From Echinometra lucunter (taxonomy: Eukaryota > Echinodermata > Echinoidea > Camarodonta > Echinometridae): DNA of 64,000 bases. The position numbers and the translations under genes were made by a program. The stretch lies in the NCBI GenBank assembly GCA_029962745.1, contig CM057153.1:38288307-38352306 (forward strand). Reading direction: 5' to 3'. Positions 37,901 to 44,757 of this stretch are shown piece by piece (position 1 is the stretch's first letter; the number at the start of each line of letters is the position of its first letter). The notes beneath the pieces are model-generated. The model was not told where the DNA came from. It was given only the letters and a program-made list of their open reading frames with translations, and searched no databases.

Positions 37901-39551
37901 GATGTCAGCTAGAATCAACTCCTGGTCTCTCAGTGGGTGCTATTGTTGGTATCGTGCTTGGAGTTGTTGGTTTTGTTCTCCTTGTTGTCCTCCTCTGTTT
38001 CTGCTGCCTCATTCTCTTTGCTGCCCGCCGTCGTCGACAGCGCAAGCGAGAGCTCTTGGAGGGAGCGGACAATTGGGGCTACGGAGGACGCCGGTACGCC
38101 CCCGCTGCAGCCCCCTCAGCCCCCTCGGCACCATCACGTGGAGCAGTGGTGCGCAACGAGCCAACAGAGTTTGCCAGCGAGTCCTCAGACAACTTCTACT
38201 ACTACCAGAACACCAGGGGGCGACCTTTTGGTGGAGCGGCTGCTGCTCCAGCTGCTAGACCAATGTTTAATCTGGAGGATGATGAAGATGACGACACTAT
38301 CGATAGTAGATTCTCAGGCATCATAAGGAACATGTGGAATATGGTGAGTAACTGCAACTATTGCAGTCAATCATCTCTTCAAACAGTTTCATCTTTCTAT
38401 CTATCTTTTGTATAGAAATATGTCAGTTGCAGTAAATTCCACTTTACATAAAAAAGCATAGAGATAAAGGAAGAAAATTCACATTTATTTTATTTCAATC
38501 TTTTTTGTTCACTATCCCTTGAAATACATGATGTGATAACCCTTTTTATCCAAGCAAGTCTTGAATGACACCTAATAAATGATAGTTGGTACTATGATCA
38601 TATTCACTTCATTGATAAATTTGTGGTTTGTTTTATATGAAAATTTGAATGATGAGCATGAAGAATTTTATAGAAGTAACTTCATGATTCATACCATTCC
38701 AGGAGGAAAGTGTGGCACTTTTTAGTCAGCACATATAATTAAACTTAAGGAGGATTTATGAGGACTTTTAGTATGTTATTCTAGACATATTCCTGGACTT
38801 ATCCTGAAAAAAAATCAGCTAATCATGAGACGTGTCCAGGTTTCAAATTCTTGGTTGGAGTTGCTGATAATGATAAGGAAGGGGTCACTGGTTAAAAGAA
38901 AACAAAAAACACTGCATTACTGAAATGATTTCCAAAATATCTTACTGCACTTATAATGCATTGACCTGACATCATCGGTTCCCTTTTCTCACACCACCCA
39001 GCATGCCGATCAGCGACCCGAAGCAAGCTTTGACCCCAGAGAGCTTCCTTCTGCAAGTAACTTCATGGCTGGCGGTATACCTCGTGCCTCTGTACAACCC
39101 AGGAACCTCTACCCAGAGTATAATGCAGGCTTCAATGCAGGCTTTGAGAGACCATATGTTGCTGATGGTACAGAAAGCAATGCATATTCCGTAAGTATTT
39201 TTAAAAATTGTTTTAAATGCAAATTGCTTTTTATTGATAGTAAAGTTAGTATATGAAGCTGAAGCTACCCATCCTTATCACAGTATAGGGTGACATGAAA
39301 TAAAATGAAAAAAAAATTTAAAAAAAACTTTGATGTCATAGAAAAATGCATGTATCATTGAATAATGGGAAATCATAAGCAAAGAACAACTCCTCTTTTC
39401 AACATTTCTTCACCTTTTTCATAATTCTTTACTTATGTAACCCAAGCTTTTACTGATTCTGTTTCAGGAGGAGACTGAAGAATTCAGAACATACCGAGGG
39501 AGAGGCAGGGAGAAGTCTCGAAGTGCCATGGATGCCTACAATTACTTCTAA
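116..39551 (+). CDS. Giant transmembrane mucin-like protein (NIDO-AMOP-VWD-EGF-SEA), 5' end missing
   Basis: I assembled 59 coding exons, all with GT-AG introns and matching phases; they are itemised in the block entries below. Summed length is 8,788 nt; dropping the one surplus base in exon 2 gives 2,929 codons including the stop, which supports the model. Order: NIDO, AMOP, VWD, cadherin/Ig-like, about 40 EGF domains interrupted by three SEA domains, one membrane helix, cytoplasmic tail. NIDO-AMOP-VWD-EGF-membrane is the MUC4 plan, while SEA modules among EGFs near the membrane recall MUC3/MUC12/MUC17. The expected role is a cell-surface or apical extracellular-matrix adhesion or barrier protein; this is inferred from architecture. 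The start codon, signal peptide and first part of NIDO lie left of the window. No Ser/Thr-rich mucin tandem repeat is present in this part, so 'mucin-like' rests on domains only. Confidence 0.85.
960..1322 (+). mobile_element. Possible retroelement 3' end with (GAATT)n tail in intron 1
   Basis: A T-rich stretch leads to TGTGGAAATAATGAATTGAA and repeated GAATT units (about 1298-1316), a typical simple-repeat tail of non-LTR elements. No coding remnant seen. Confidence 0.3.
1359..1548 (+). pseudogene. Single-base frameshift inside AMOP exon 2
   Basis: Frame entered from exon 1 (phase 1) is open through GSRC at about 1427 and then meets TAG. The frame one base later is open from there to the donor at 1549 and joins exon 3 in phase. 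One extra base (most simply a T at 1432-1433) explains both. Because all 58 other exons fit one reading frame and keep their cysteines, an assembly or consensus error, or a segregating indel, is more likely than a dead gene. Confidence 0.7.
2108..2300 (+). mobile_element. LINE reverse-transcriptase C-terminal relic in intron 3
   Basis: A + frame reads [20 protein letters not shown] then [13 protein letters not shown] and a stop. The W-N-x-[LI]-x-x-x-[VI]-R spacing followed by FK-x-x-[LF]-K/T ends many non-LTR reverse transcriptases (CR1/L2-like). Only the last about 60 residues remain, as expected of a 5'-truncated insertion. Confidence 0.55.
2513..5835 (+). CDS. Exons 4-8: von Willebrand factor D (VWD) domain
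   Basis: Exons 2513-2718, 3580-3667, 4295-4504, 5208-5315 and 5578-5835. The block opens [13 protein letters not shown], the GDPH start of VWD domains (codons 2524-2535), then [13 protein letters not shown]. Later parts match the MUC4/SUSD2 type of VWD: GLYG, then [16 protein letters not shown], the phrase [20 protein letters not shown] split across exons 7 and 8, and a closing pair of cysteines ([17 protein letters not shown]). GDPH is the site of Asp-Pro cleavage in several mucins. Several N-x-S/T sites suggest N-glycosylation in the secretory pathway. Phases run 1-0, 0-1, 1-1, 1-1, 1-1. Confidence 0.85.
2757..2901. mobile_element. MITE with GGGGAGCGTTTCATGAA inverted ends (copy 1)
   Basis: Terminal inverted repeats of at least 23 bp at 2760-2782 and 2876-2898. 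The internal part has a short inverted repeat (CGGTGAAAATCACCG) and TTGATTGGCTGA. CCAG lies just outside at both ends. It is non-coding, about 140 bp, inside intron 4. A second family member is at 13402-13547. Confidence 0.75.
3893..4238 (+). mobile_element. SINE fragments with ATT tail in intron 5
   Basis: The CTCCCTAAGGAGAAGG box (about 3897) and, further right, GTATTAAGCGGTATATAAATC followed by (ATT)n (about 4178-4230) match the body and tail of the tRNA-derived SINE at 13281-13790. The middle part is diverged, so this is an old copy or two fragments. Confidence 0.5.
6118..7150 (+). CDS. Exons 9-10: cadherin/Ig-like domain and start of first EGF
   Basis: Exons 6118-6318 and 6969-7150. The translated piece [20 protein letters not shown] leads to [20 protein letters not shown] and, across the junction, [16 protein letters not shown], a pattern of cadherin-like or putative-Ig (He_PIG) beta-sandwich modules: PP at the start, D-x-N/D-G-D in the middle, G-x-F-x-W-x-P near the end. 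The same module follows VWD in other invertebrate mucin-like proteins. Exon 10 then enters the first EGF at [11 protein letters not shown] and ends in phase 0. I could not decide between the cadherin-like and Ig-like families by eye. Confidence 0.65.
7684..13985 (+). CDS. Exons 11-19: EGF and calcium-binding EGF domains
   Basis: Exons 7684-7864, 8113-8235, 8899-9027, 9411-9533, 9933-10036, 10876-11020, 11526-11651, 12672-12794 and 13863-13985. Exon 11 finishes the split EGF ([14 protein letters not shown]) and holds a second one with GDGFQC. Most others are phase 1-1 single exons starting D-[LIQ]-[DN]-E-C, the calcium-binding EGF signature, with six cysteines. Exception: the EGF starting in exon 15 is cut by a phase-0 intron just after LEGYE and finished in exon 16, which also carries a whole further EGF (DRNECEEG). 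Symmetric phase-1 exons allow duplication without a frame change. Confidence 0.85.
9028..9120 (+). mobile_element. SINE fragment next to the exon 13 donor
   Basis: ACTCCCTAAGGAGAGGAGA then TGGTGCACA, a GAATTCAATGACC box and an ATT-rich end match the SINE body at 13625-13720. It starts within about 6 bases of the 5' splice site at 9028. Confidence 0.5.
10164..10384. repeat. (ATC/CAT)n triplet microsatellite in intron 15
   Basis: About 220 bp of imperfect ATC triplets flanked by pyrimidine-rich DNA. It gives false ORFs in all frames (poly-Ser, poly-Ile, poly-His; poly-Asp and poly-Met on the minus strand). Confidence 0.95.
12205..12528. mobile_element. MITE with GTGTTTCATAAAGCTGTT inverted ends
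   Basis: Left end CCAGGTGGGTGTTTCATAAA (from 12205) and right end TTTATGAAACACCCCCTGG (to 12528) are inverted repeats of about 30 bp with few mismatches. The 324-bp element contains no ORF and lies in intron 17. Confidence 0.7.
13281..13790 (+). mobile_element. tRNA-derived SINE, near full length, interrupted by a MITE
   Basis: The 5' part looks like a tRNA with A box TGGCCCAGTGG (13290-13300) and B box GGTTCGAATCC (13334-13344), the internal RNA polymerase III promoter. The body (GTGGGTACCCGGTAGGA, CATTCACCATTCAAGCC, ATGACCGGGGTAATGA) and the ending TATATAAAAGCAGAATATT plus (ATT)n identify a SINE. Positions 13402-13547 are a separate MITE inserted into the body. Confidence 0.75.
13402..13547. 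mobile_element. MITE with GGGGAGCG inverted ends (copy 2), nested in the SINE
   Basis: Starts CCAGGGGAGCGTTTTATC and ends TTTCATGAAACGCTCCCCAGG. It shares the ends and an inner TTGATTGGCTGA with the element at 2757-2901. Removing it rejoins a normal SINE body (CTCCTCCC/AGGTGTTAAGTGG). Confidence 0.75.
14964..21053 (+). CDS. Exons 20-28: EGF array up to SEA1
   Basis: Exons 14964-15095, 15801-15932, 16621-16743, 17152-17271, 18298-18414, 19117-19362, 19697-19834, 20430-20555 and 20925-21053. All are phase 1-1. Exon 20 is an atypical, non-calcium-type EGF beginning [18 protein letters not shown]; exon 21 begins [17 protein letters not shown]. These two recur as exons 41-42. Exon 25 (246 nt) carries two EGFs ([13 protein letters not shown] and [13 protein letters not shown]) without an intron between them, a fused pair. 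Exon 28 is the last EGF before SEA1 and sits in a tandem duplication that includes its splice acceptor. Confidence 0.85.
15341..15425 (+). mobile_element. SINE fragment in intron 20
   Basis: TGCTAAGGAGTTGAGATGGT followed by GCACGC and AATCCAGTGGCCTCGGGTAG aligns with the CTCCCTAAGGAGA...ATGACCGGGGTAAT part of the SINE at 13281. Old and diverged. Confidence 0.35.
15940..16170. repeat. Repeated GCCAGAAGGGCATT motif cluster, with inverted copy
   Basis: GCCAGAAGGGCATT occurs at about 15948, 15977 and 16108, and the inverse CCCTTCTGGCTC at about 16150. A further inverse copy is at about 3822 in intron 5. The copies at 16108 and 16150 form a short hairpin. Confidence 0.6.
17293..17620. mobile_element. 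Possible 320-bp MITE in intron 23
   Basis: GTGGGCTTTCATGG at 17298 and CATAAAAGCCCAC ending about 17617 are short inverted ends (about 12 bp) bounding a more GC-rich insert than the flanking intron. No second copy in the window. Confidence 0.35.
18654..18827. mobile_element. 174-bp MITE with GGGGTGTTGCAAGAAAG ends
   Basis: The two ends are perfect inverted repeats over about 24 bp and stay similar to about 30 bp. The inner part carries CCAATCA boxes and no ORF. It lies in intron 24. Confidence 0.85.
19374..19600. repeat. (GAT)n triplet microsatellite in intron 25
   Basis: Imperfect GAT/GGT triplets starting about 12 bp after the exon 25 donor. The ORFs across it (poly-Asp, poly-Met) are artefacts. 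Confidence 0.95.
20733..20968 (+). repeat. 118-bp tandem duplication covering the exon 28 acceptor
   Basis: Copy 1 is 20733-20850 and copy 2 is 20851-20968. Both contain AGAGTTATAT-TGTCAGCCAGCTTT, a pyrimidine stretch, TAG and ATATCTTGG-TGCTCAC. Copy 2 provides the real acceptor (20924) and the first 44 bases of exon 28. Copy 1 has a matching decoy acceptor (20806) and a decayed exon start. Confidence 0.8.
21941..22719 (+). CDS. Exons 29-30: SEA domain 1
   Basis: Exons 21941-22053 (phase 1-0) and 22473-22719 (phase 0-1). The sequence [20 protein letters not shown] opens the module and [18 protein letters not shown] strands follow; the third exon part ends [12 protein letters not shown]. The two-exon layout with a phase-0 intron in the middle is the same as in SEA2 and SEA3, which argues for shared origin. 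The usual G-S-x-x-x self-cleavage turn is not conserved here: the matching place reads [10 protein letters not shown]. Assignment as SEA is by layout and strand pattern and is weaker than for SEA3. Confidence 0.6.
23168..24961 (+). CDS. Exons 31-33: three EGF domains after SEA1
   Basis: Exons 23168-23296 ([16 protein letters not shown]), 24121-24237 ([15 protein letters not shown]) and 24842-24961 ([16 protein letters not shown]). All are phase 1-1 with six cysteines. Exon 33 ends [10 protein letters not shown] and uses the weaker donor GTTGGT. Confidence 0.85.
25212..30970 (+). CDS. Exons 34-45: alternating A/B EGF exon array
   Basis: Type A exons (pattern DIDEC-EQTD-CTQ-C, ending DGFTCN): 25212-25334, 26449-26571, 27622-27744, 28446-28568, 30472-30594, 30848-30970. 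Type B exons (pattern [17 protein letters not shown], ending GSPPG-LCQ): 25672-25797, 27123-27248, 28022-28147, 30093-30218. Order is A B A B A B A, then VAPGM-type (29016-29147) and MTDNC-type (29622-29753), then B A A. A exons are always 123 nt and B exons always 126 nt. By eye 25212-25334 and 30472-30594 differ at about 7 of 123 bases, as do 26449-26571 and 30848-30970. All are phase 1-1, so copy number can change without breaking the protein. A exons have six cysteines in the calcium-binding EGF spacing. Confidence 0.9.
25379..25420. repeat. Poly(A) tract in intron 34
   Basis: About 30 consecutive A after a C run, then A-rich DNA. It could be the tail of a retroposed element, but no recognisable body precedes it; exon 34 ends only 45 bases upstream. 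Confidence 0.7.
26060..26313. repeat. Dispersed repeat copy 1 (intron 35)
   Basis: A pyrimidine-rich stretch of about 250 bp whose wording (TCTGGTTTACAGTCC, TTTCTCGCCTCTC, ATTTCACCTCCA, CCACATGGTGA, CCGTAAACC) recurs at 53036-53292. No ORF and no clear terminal repeats. Confidence 0.75.
26655..26745. repeat. (AAT/AAC)n microsatellite in intron 36
   Basis: Imperfect triplets TAA/CAA over about 90 bp. Confidence 0.85.
28170..28395. repeat. (GAT)n and (CTA)n microsatellites in intron 39
   Basis: GAT triplets about 28170-28292, then CTA/CTT triplets 28323-28391, ending about 50 bp before the exon 40 acceptor. They fill most of a 298-bp intron. Confidence 0.9.
29436..29475. repeat. (GA)n microsatellite in intron 41
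   Basis: About 20 uninterrupted GA units. Confidence 0.9.
31450..31575 (+). CDS. Exon 46: EGF domain before SEA2
   Basis: Phase 1-1 exon reading [20 protein letters not shown] with a usual calcium-binding EGF ending (DGYCL). It closes the second EGF array. The following intron carries complementary GA and CT tracts. Confidence 0.85.
31905..32166. repeat. GA tract, AT palindrome and CT tract in intron 46
   Basis: GA-rich 31912-31975, a near-perfect palindrome at 31989-32027 (arm AGATATTATGTACAT), and CT-rich 32122-32165 just before the exon 47 acceptor. GA and CT tracts can pair in the transcript. Confidence 0.8.
32231..33048 (+). CDS. Exons 47-48: SEA domain 2
   Basis: Exons 32231-32358 (phase 1-0) and 32796-33048 (phase 0-1). 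It begins [20 protein letters not shown] and continues through [19 protein letters not shown] to [20 protein letters not shown]. The place where SEA domains usually carry GS[VI]VV reads GAFSEIIV, so the Ser nucleophile is displaced or absent. The exon pair aligns by eye with SEA3 (both have an A/S-Y-T-D-[AP]-L start and a DP-S block), indicating duplication. Confidence 0.7.
33518..33640 (+). CDS. Exon 49: EGF domain between SEA2 and SEA3
   Basis: Phase 1-1 exon reading [17 protein letters not shown] then [16 protein letters not shown]. The C-terminal loop resembles exon 28 (the EGF just before SEA1, [10 protein letters not shown]), so an EGF of this type may travel with each SEA exon pair. 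Confidence 0.8.
34199..34865 (+). CDS. Exons 50-51: SEA domain 3 with GSIIV motif
   Basis: Exons 34199-34326 (phase 1-0) and 34625-34865 (phase 0-1). The module begins [20 protein letters not shown], passes the exon junction at [13 protein letters not shown] and reads [21 protein letters not shown] (codons 34706-34720) matches the G-S-[VI]-x-V self-cleavage turn of autoproteolytic SEA domains of MUC1/MUC16 type. It is the only one of the three copies that keeps it, and it is the membrane-proximal copy. Confidence 0.75.
35259..37930 (+). CDS. Exons 52-57 (first part): three short EGF domains split by phase-2 introns
   Basis: Exons 35259-35334, 35940-35980, 36479-36551, 37036-37076, 37340-37412 and the start of 37875-38343. 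Each EGF is made of a longer exon ([39 protein letters not shown]) and a short exon carrying the last two cysteines ([30 protein letters not shown]). The phase-2 intron sits at the same place in all three. They lack the DxDEC calcium signature and look like a separate, older EGF duplication from the arrays upstream. Confidence 0.85.
35490..35670 (-). mobile_element. LINE reverse-transcriptase C-terminal relic, minus strand, intron 52
   Basis: The minus frame reads [20 protein letters not shown] followed by QNASSLQW, matching the A-A-P-x-L-W-N-S-[LF]-P-x-x-I end of non-LTR reverse transcriptases, then a stop/frameshift before the usual FK-x-x-LK block. Confidence 0.65.
37875..39551 (+). CDS. 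Exons 57-59: membrane helix and cytoplasmic tail, stop codon
   Basis: Exons 37875-38343, 39002-39190 and 39468-39551. After the last EGF the chain runs into a hydrophobic helix of about 30 residues (codons about 37932-38022), then RRRRQRKR, a stop-transfer signal giving a type I topology. The tail has an Ala/Pro/Ser stretch, DNFYYYQN (tyrosine cluster), an acidic run (DDEDDD), an asparagine/tyrosine-rich piece ([13 protein letters not shown]) and the end AMDAYNYF followed by TAA. Junctions 57/58 and 58/59 are phase 0. No kinase or known signalling domain is present. The tyrosines could be phosphorylation or adaptor sites, which is inference. Confidence 0.85.
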
Positions 39552-42500
39552 TCAAACCACCCTCTCAGACTGCCGAGCAGTCAGGCTGAATCTCCTCACA
39601 CCTGTTTAATATTTATCACATGCAGAAAATTGTTTTTTATATTTTTTTTAAGTTGCCAGAAAGGATTATAAATCTTACGAATTTGAATGTGTGTAAATGT
39701 CAGCTATGCCCTCAAATTTGTCTATAGGCTATGAATCAAAGCCCAAGCCTGCCGCAGTGTTTTGTTTGTATGGTACATACATGTACTGTATGTGTGCTGA
39801 GAGGCGACAATAGCAACCCGGTGCATGTGTCATTAGTCGACATTAGCTGCCATTGGGTCAACCCAGCGTTTTTTTGTCTTATTGAAGAGTTGACAAGAGG
39901 TTAAAATGATGAGGAATAGAAAAAATATCACCATATCAACTATGTTTACAAGAGATAAAACTATTTGTTCTAATGCCAGTTACATTCTTTTGCTATGGGG
40001 AGTAATGTTGGACTCCATACATTTGAAACTGAATGGACTGCTGTAGGATTGTCAGAACAATGAAAAAAAGAAAACTTGGAATTTAAGTTCATGGATTTCT
40101 GCTATTTCACCAGATTAGAATTTAGTGTTTTCTGTGGTGCAATGGTGATTTTCCATTACATAACAATCAAAGAAAATAGTCGAGCATAGACTTTCTTCAA
40201 TCCATATGACTTCATCATGTTTTTGTGTTGTATTATGTTTTAAACAGAATTTATTTGAACTATTGTATGGTAGACGTAAGTATGTTATAACAGTACTTTT
40301 TATTTTTTTATGCGATAAATTACTCTTAGTTATGAAAATACTTGTCATACGACTGCAATTGTGGTAATTTCCTTGTACATTGAAAGTGTAGAATCTTCAT
40401 TTTGAAATCATTTTAGGTCGCTTAGCGAAACAGAGTGGGCATGTCCTGAATGCACACAGTACAGACAACAAGGCATTTTGCATTATTTATACATCTTTTC
40501 TCACCCCTCCGTTTTGCTAAGCTACCATAACTGTTTTATTGTTCACAGTGAAATATATTATATGTATTTACTATTTCATTGTATGGAACAGTGATTTCCT
40601 GTGTTCTCTTGTCTATATATATATCTATACAATGAATTTGAAATAGAGCCCAACTTCAGCTAGTGTAGTCTCTTGAAATTCCCTCTGAAAATGTCAGCAA
40701 TTATTTAGCAATGTGTTTAAGTCCACATATATATCAGTTTCCTAAATGAGGCATGTAGAATAGATGATCTGGAAATATGTTTGCGATATTTTGTTTTTCT
40801 CCATTATGTGCACATAAGGTGAAAAATGCCATAATTTTTTATTATCAACATGCATGTACCTTTTCTTGCATACAGACTTGATACATTTTCTTGTAAGAAT
40901 TCAATTTTTTTGAATATCAGATGTTCATTGATATGAATGACTGCATCCACCTTGATATGTTGCATTGTTTGACCGCAATCTAACTCGAGTACAATGCTTT
41001 CAATGTATTTTAGTATTGAATATGGGGGGGGGGGGGGGGAAGAGATTGTATATACATGATACATGTACAAGTAAATAGTTGGAACATCAAATGATTTTAT
41101 ATCTTCATGCACATCCCTAGGATTAGATATTATGAAATATAGTTATAAATCATCAACTAGTTAGAGTGAGACTTTCTGTCTGTCTGTCTATCTGTTTCTC
41201 TGTCCTTTTTAATCCCCTTTGTGAACTCCCCCCCCCTCTCCCTCTCTCTCTCTCTCTCTCTTTCTCCATCTGTGGTTTAGGCTAACTTTCTTTACATGAA
41301 TCGAGTTCATTTTTAATTACGAATGCAAATGATGTAAGGAACAAGCTAAGTTTCATCCCTTACCCCTGCCACTGAACTTGCTTTGTCTATATACACCCGT
41401 CTTCTACTAATTCAAATATGACAGTAATTCAGTTTTCCTGTTAGATTTCTTGTCAGCTCAGTCATAAAATGAACATTTGATATCAGCTTAAGTACTAATA
41501 TTTTTTTAAATTGTATCTGCTACATTTTTAAGTAGCATGTATAGTGTGTGGGTATACAGTATGTCTAAGGTTATGTATATTAATATTAAAGGAATATATA
41601 TGTATCTATTTGTATTTTTATTTTTGTTTACAGGGTATTCCTGTGTTTTCAAGTTTGCAATTAAGATAAAAGCAGTTGCTCAAGAGATTTTTACCCTTTT
41701 TTAACTTAACATTTCAAAACTTTCTATAATTTGTTTTTAAAGCATCCATGCTTCATTGTAAAAGTTTCTCTTTAATCTTTTTTTTCATCATGAATGCAAT
41801 AGAAATGAAGCAGAAGTAGCTAATTTGCCTACTACCTTTAATGATATGCAGTCTTTCCATGTATATTGGTCATGTTTGTAGCTCAGATTTATGGACACCA
41901 AAAATAATGAAGAAAATATATAATACTAATATATAAAAAAAAAGTCATATGAATGCTAGTTATTTTGAAAATTCTTGCTGCAGTTGAAATTTTTAACAAA
42001 ATTTTCTGCTGTTTTTTCCTTATTATTGTTTACTTTTTGGAATCTACTTCCATGCCTAAGTGATTAGTATCAAGACTCGACCACGACGTTATGTCGTGTA
42101 CAATTAAATGGTAGATGGTATTGATTTAGCGTTGTAGTTAGGTCCACATAAAAGTTTGATAATTCTGGACTTATACACCAATGTCCAAAATGGGGTATTA
42201 TCGATGCTAAGTGCTATTCACTTCTAAAGCACTGCATAAAATGATTTTGAGTCTGTTGGGGGTAGAACTTGCATATTTCAAGAAAGAGTGTGGTAAAGCT
42301 TTGAAGGCAGTACTTGGAGGAACAATAACTGTATACTATTGTTGGCTGTGTCTCGGTGAAATATACTCTACGCATTCCAGGTATTCCACATCATGTTACA
42401 AGATAGTTGAATTGTTTTGATTTTCTCCATTCGAAAATTATACTTCACCAGAACTTATGGACACAGAAAAGTGAAAAGTGACAGAGACATGAATTATAAG

Positions 42501-42646
42501 ACTTCTTGCTTTGCAATTGTATGTAATTTTTGTTTAAGTTCTTTGGTGTCGTTTTATAGTTTGTTATCGTGATGTCATTTTACCTAAAAAAAAAAAAAAT
42601 ATGTCAGTACTTATTTTTCTCATTTTTTTCTATACTGTTATTGTTA

Positions 42647-42701
<55 letters not shown>

Positions 42702-43450
42702 GATTATTATTATGATTATTATTATGATTATGATTATTATGATTATGATTATGATTATGATTATGATTATGATTATGATATGATTATTATTATTATGATT
42801 ATGATTATGATTATGATTATGATGATTATGATGATTATGATTATGATTATGATTATGATGATTATGATGATTATGATTATGATTATGATTATGATTATGA
42901 TTATGATTATTATTATTATTATTGTTGTCATTTTATTGTTAATGTTCATTATAATTATTATTATTCATTTAATTCTACAATAATAAATGATGAAATGAAA
43001 CAGGAAATCAAATTACTGTGAATGTAGTCAGTGACATGTTATATCATAGCATTGAGCTGATTTGTAAAATTAGTAATTTTACCTGTAGTGAAATAATTTT
43101 TAGGATGGTGTCATGATGTTTACATTTCGTGATTATTTTTTCATTGCTGTTGTACTTTATGGCTCTGATTTTCTAGTCAATAGCACCTTTTATTATGATA
43201 ATTTTGTTTTCATGCTGTGCACATCAGTAAAATAGCCATTAATCCGTCTTATTTTTTGGAAAAGAGTCATGCACGGTTATTTTCTTTTCTTCATCTCTAG
43301 ACGTCCTTTGCACTGTCCAACGGTATTTCAAATCCATTTAATTTTCATTTTTTTAATCATTACATTTGTTATTGCTATGTATTATTCTATCCTACTAATA
43401 CCACTTTGATTTTATGTAAATTAAGTCAGATTTATGAATAAAATAACGCG
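39552..43450 (+). other. 3' UTR/flank of the mucin-like gene
   Basis: AT-rich DNA with no credible ORF. AATAAA at 42982-42987 and 43437-43442 (the second followed by a TG/T-rich stretch) are candidate poly(A) signals, though a nearer non-canonical site is possible. It contains a G run at 41026-41039, a CT tract near 41230-41260 and an ATT/GATTAT microsatellite at 42632-42965. The true 3' end is not decidable here. Confidence 0.4.
42632..42965. repeat. (ATT)n / (GATTAT)n microsatellite
   Basis: About 330 bp: pure ATT, then GATTAT/GATGAT units, then ATT again. Downstream of the mucin-like gene. Confidence 0.95.
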
Positions 43451-43775
43451 GGAATTTATTAAAGAAAATAGCCATGTTGTTCTGTTTTCAAATGTATTAT
43501 TATGTCTGCTGAGAATCCTAGTTCCCTTATTTCAGGTAAATTTAGGATGTGGTATATTTTACTTCATGTAAACCTAAATGACGATTACATGTAGAACTGC
43601 AGTGTAATTCAGGTACCTAGGCCTATACCGATCAAAATACGAACAGTCAAAGAGGAAACCTAAGCCGAGAGTCATGTTTTTTTTTTTTGGGGGGGGGGAA
43701 TATAATTGCGCAGCAACTTTGGCAACTCGTGGAAAAAAATATATGCGAAAGGTTTAACTAGACAAGAGTAAAAGA

Positions 43776-43881
43776 GACAAAGAGAGAGAGAGAGAGAGAG
43801 AGAGAGACTGAAGAAAAAAGCATTGGCTATTCATAAAGTGCCTTCCTTAATACAAGTGAGGTTCTTTGCTTACTAGATATA

Positions 43882-43914
<33 letters not shown>

Positions 43915-43998
43915 GAGAGAGACTGAATCAATAGGCAATGGTTATTCATAAGGTGCCTTCCTTATCACAAGGGAGATTAATTGCTAACTATATAAGAC
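43776..43998 (+). repeat. Tandem duplication with GA tracts
   Basis: Two units of about 110 bp, each (GA)n, CTGAA, GGCTATTCATAAAGTGCC or GGTTATTCATAAGGTGCC, TTCCTTA-CACAAG-GAG and TATAAGA. Unit 1 is about 43776-43882 and unit 2 about 43883-43998. Confidence 0.75.
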
Positions 43999-44029
43999 AA
44001 ATAGAAAGAAAGAGAGGATTTTATACATA

Positions 44030-44160
44030 TATACAGTAGCGGATCCAGGAATTTGAAATAGGGGAGGCGCCAGTGGAGAGGGAGCGGAGCGACCGAGCGG
44101 GGGAGGGTGAGGGAGGGGGGGGGGTAACCCCCCTCCCACGGTAAGGACTTTTTACAAAAA
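44030..44160. repeat. G-rich dispersed repeat
   Basis: CAGTAGCGGATCCAGGAATT, then GGGGAGGCGCCAG and a long purine G-rich run ending in GGGGTAACCCCCCTCCC. G-rich pieces of similar style lie at 45530-45600 and 54225-54290. I recognise this only as a repeat style seen in marine invertebrate genomes, not a named family. Confidence 0.4.
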
Positions 44161-44757
44161 AATCATGTGCAAAAGTCTCATTTTAAGAGCACTCTCAGAG
44201 GAATAGCTCTAAAGTCAACCATTGTTTGAATGACATACCGGGAATGGGCTGTTTGTAAGGAGACTTAAATACCTTTAAAACTGAATACGGTCGGCGTCCT
44301 TTCATAAAAATATTTATCTTCAACGATGCAGTCAGTCAAATCTAAGCACATTTAATGATATTGAATGATAATTGTTAATATACCTGATGCCTATTCCACA
44401 AAGGCTTAATTGACAATTAAGACATTTTGATTCAGTTAAATTAAATGTAATCATATAAAGAAATGAGAATCATCTGTGTTTTATAAATAGCAAAAAAAAA
44501 AATGTTTAGGTATTCATTTTTAATACATCAAACTCTCATTTGACCATATGAAATGGATCTGATTTGCTTACTTATTGAATTATTGTTGGCCTCTTTTTAT
44601 TCCTTTAAACGTGTGTCTTAAACTATTGATATTTTTTTATGAGATAAGTCTATCTGTTGTTGGAAAAGATGTATACGTGCGCACGCTCGTGGATACAAAA
44701 AAAAACAGTACCGGCGTACCTGAACTACTTTCCTAAAACTGTAAGCCTTGGTATCAC

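Noticed and set aside
42601..42983. ORFs of Ile and Met repeats
   Set aside because: ATT/GATTAT microsatellite.
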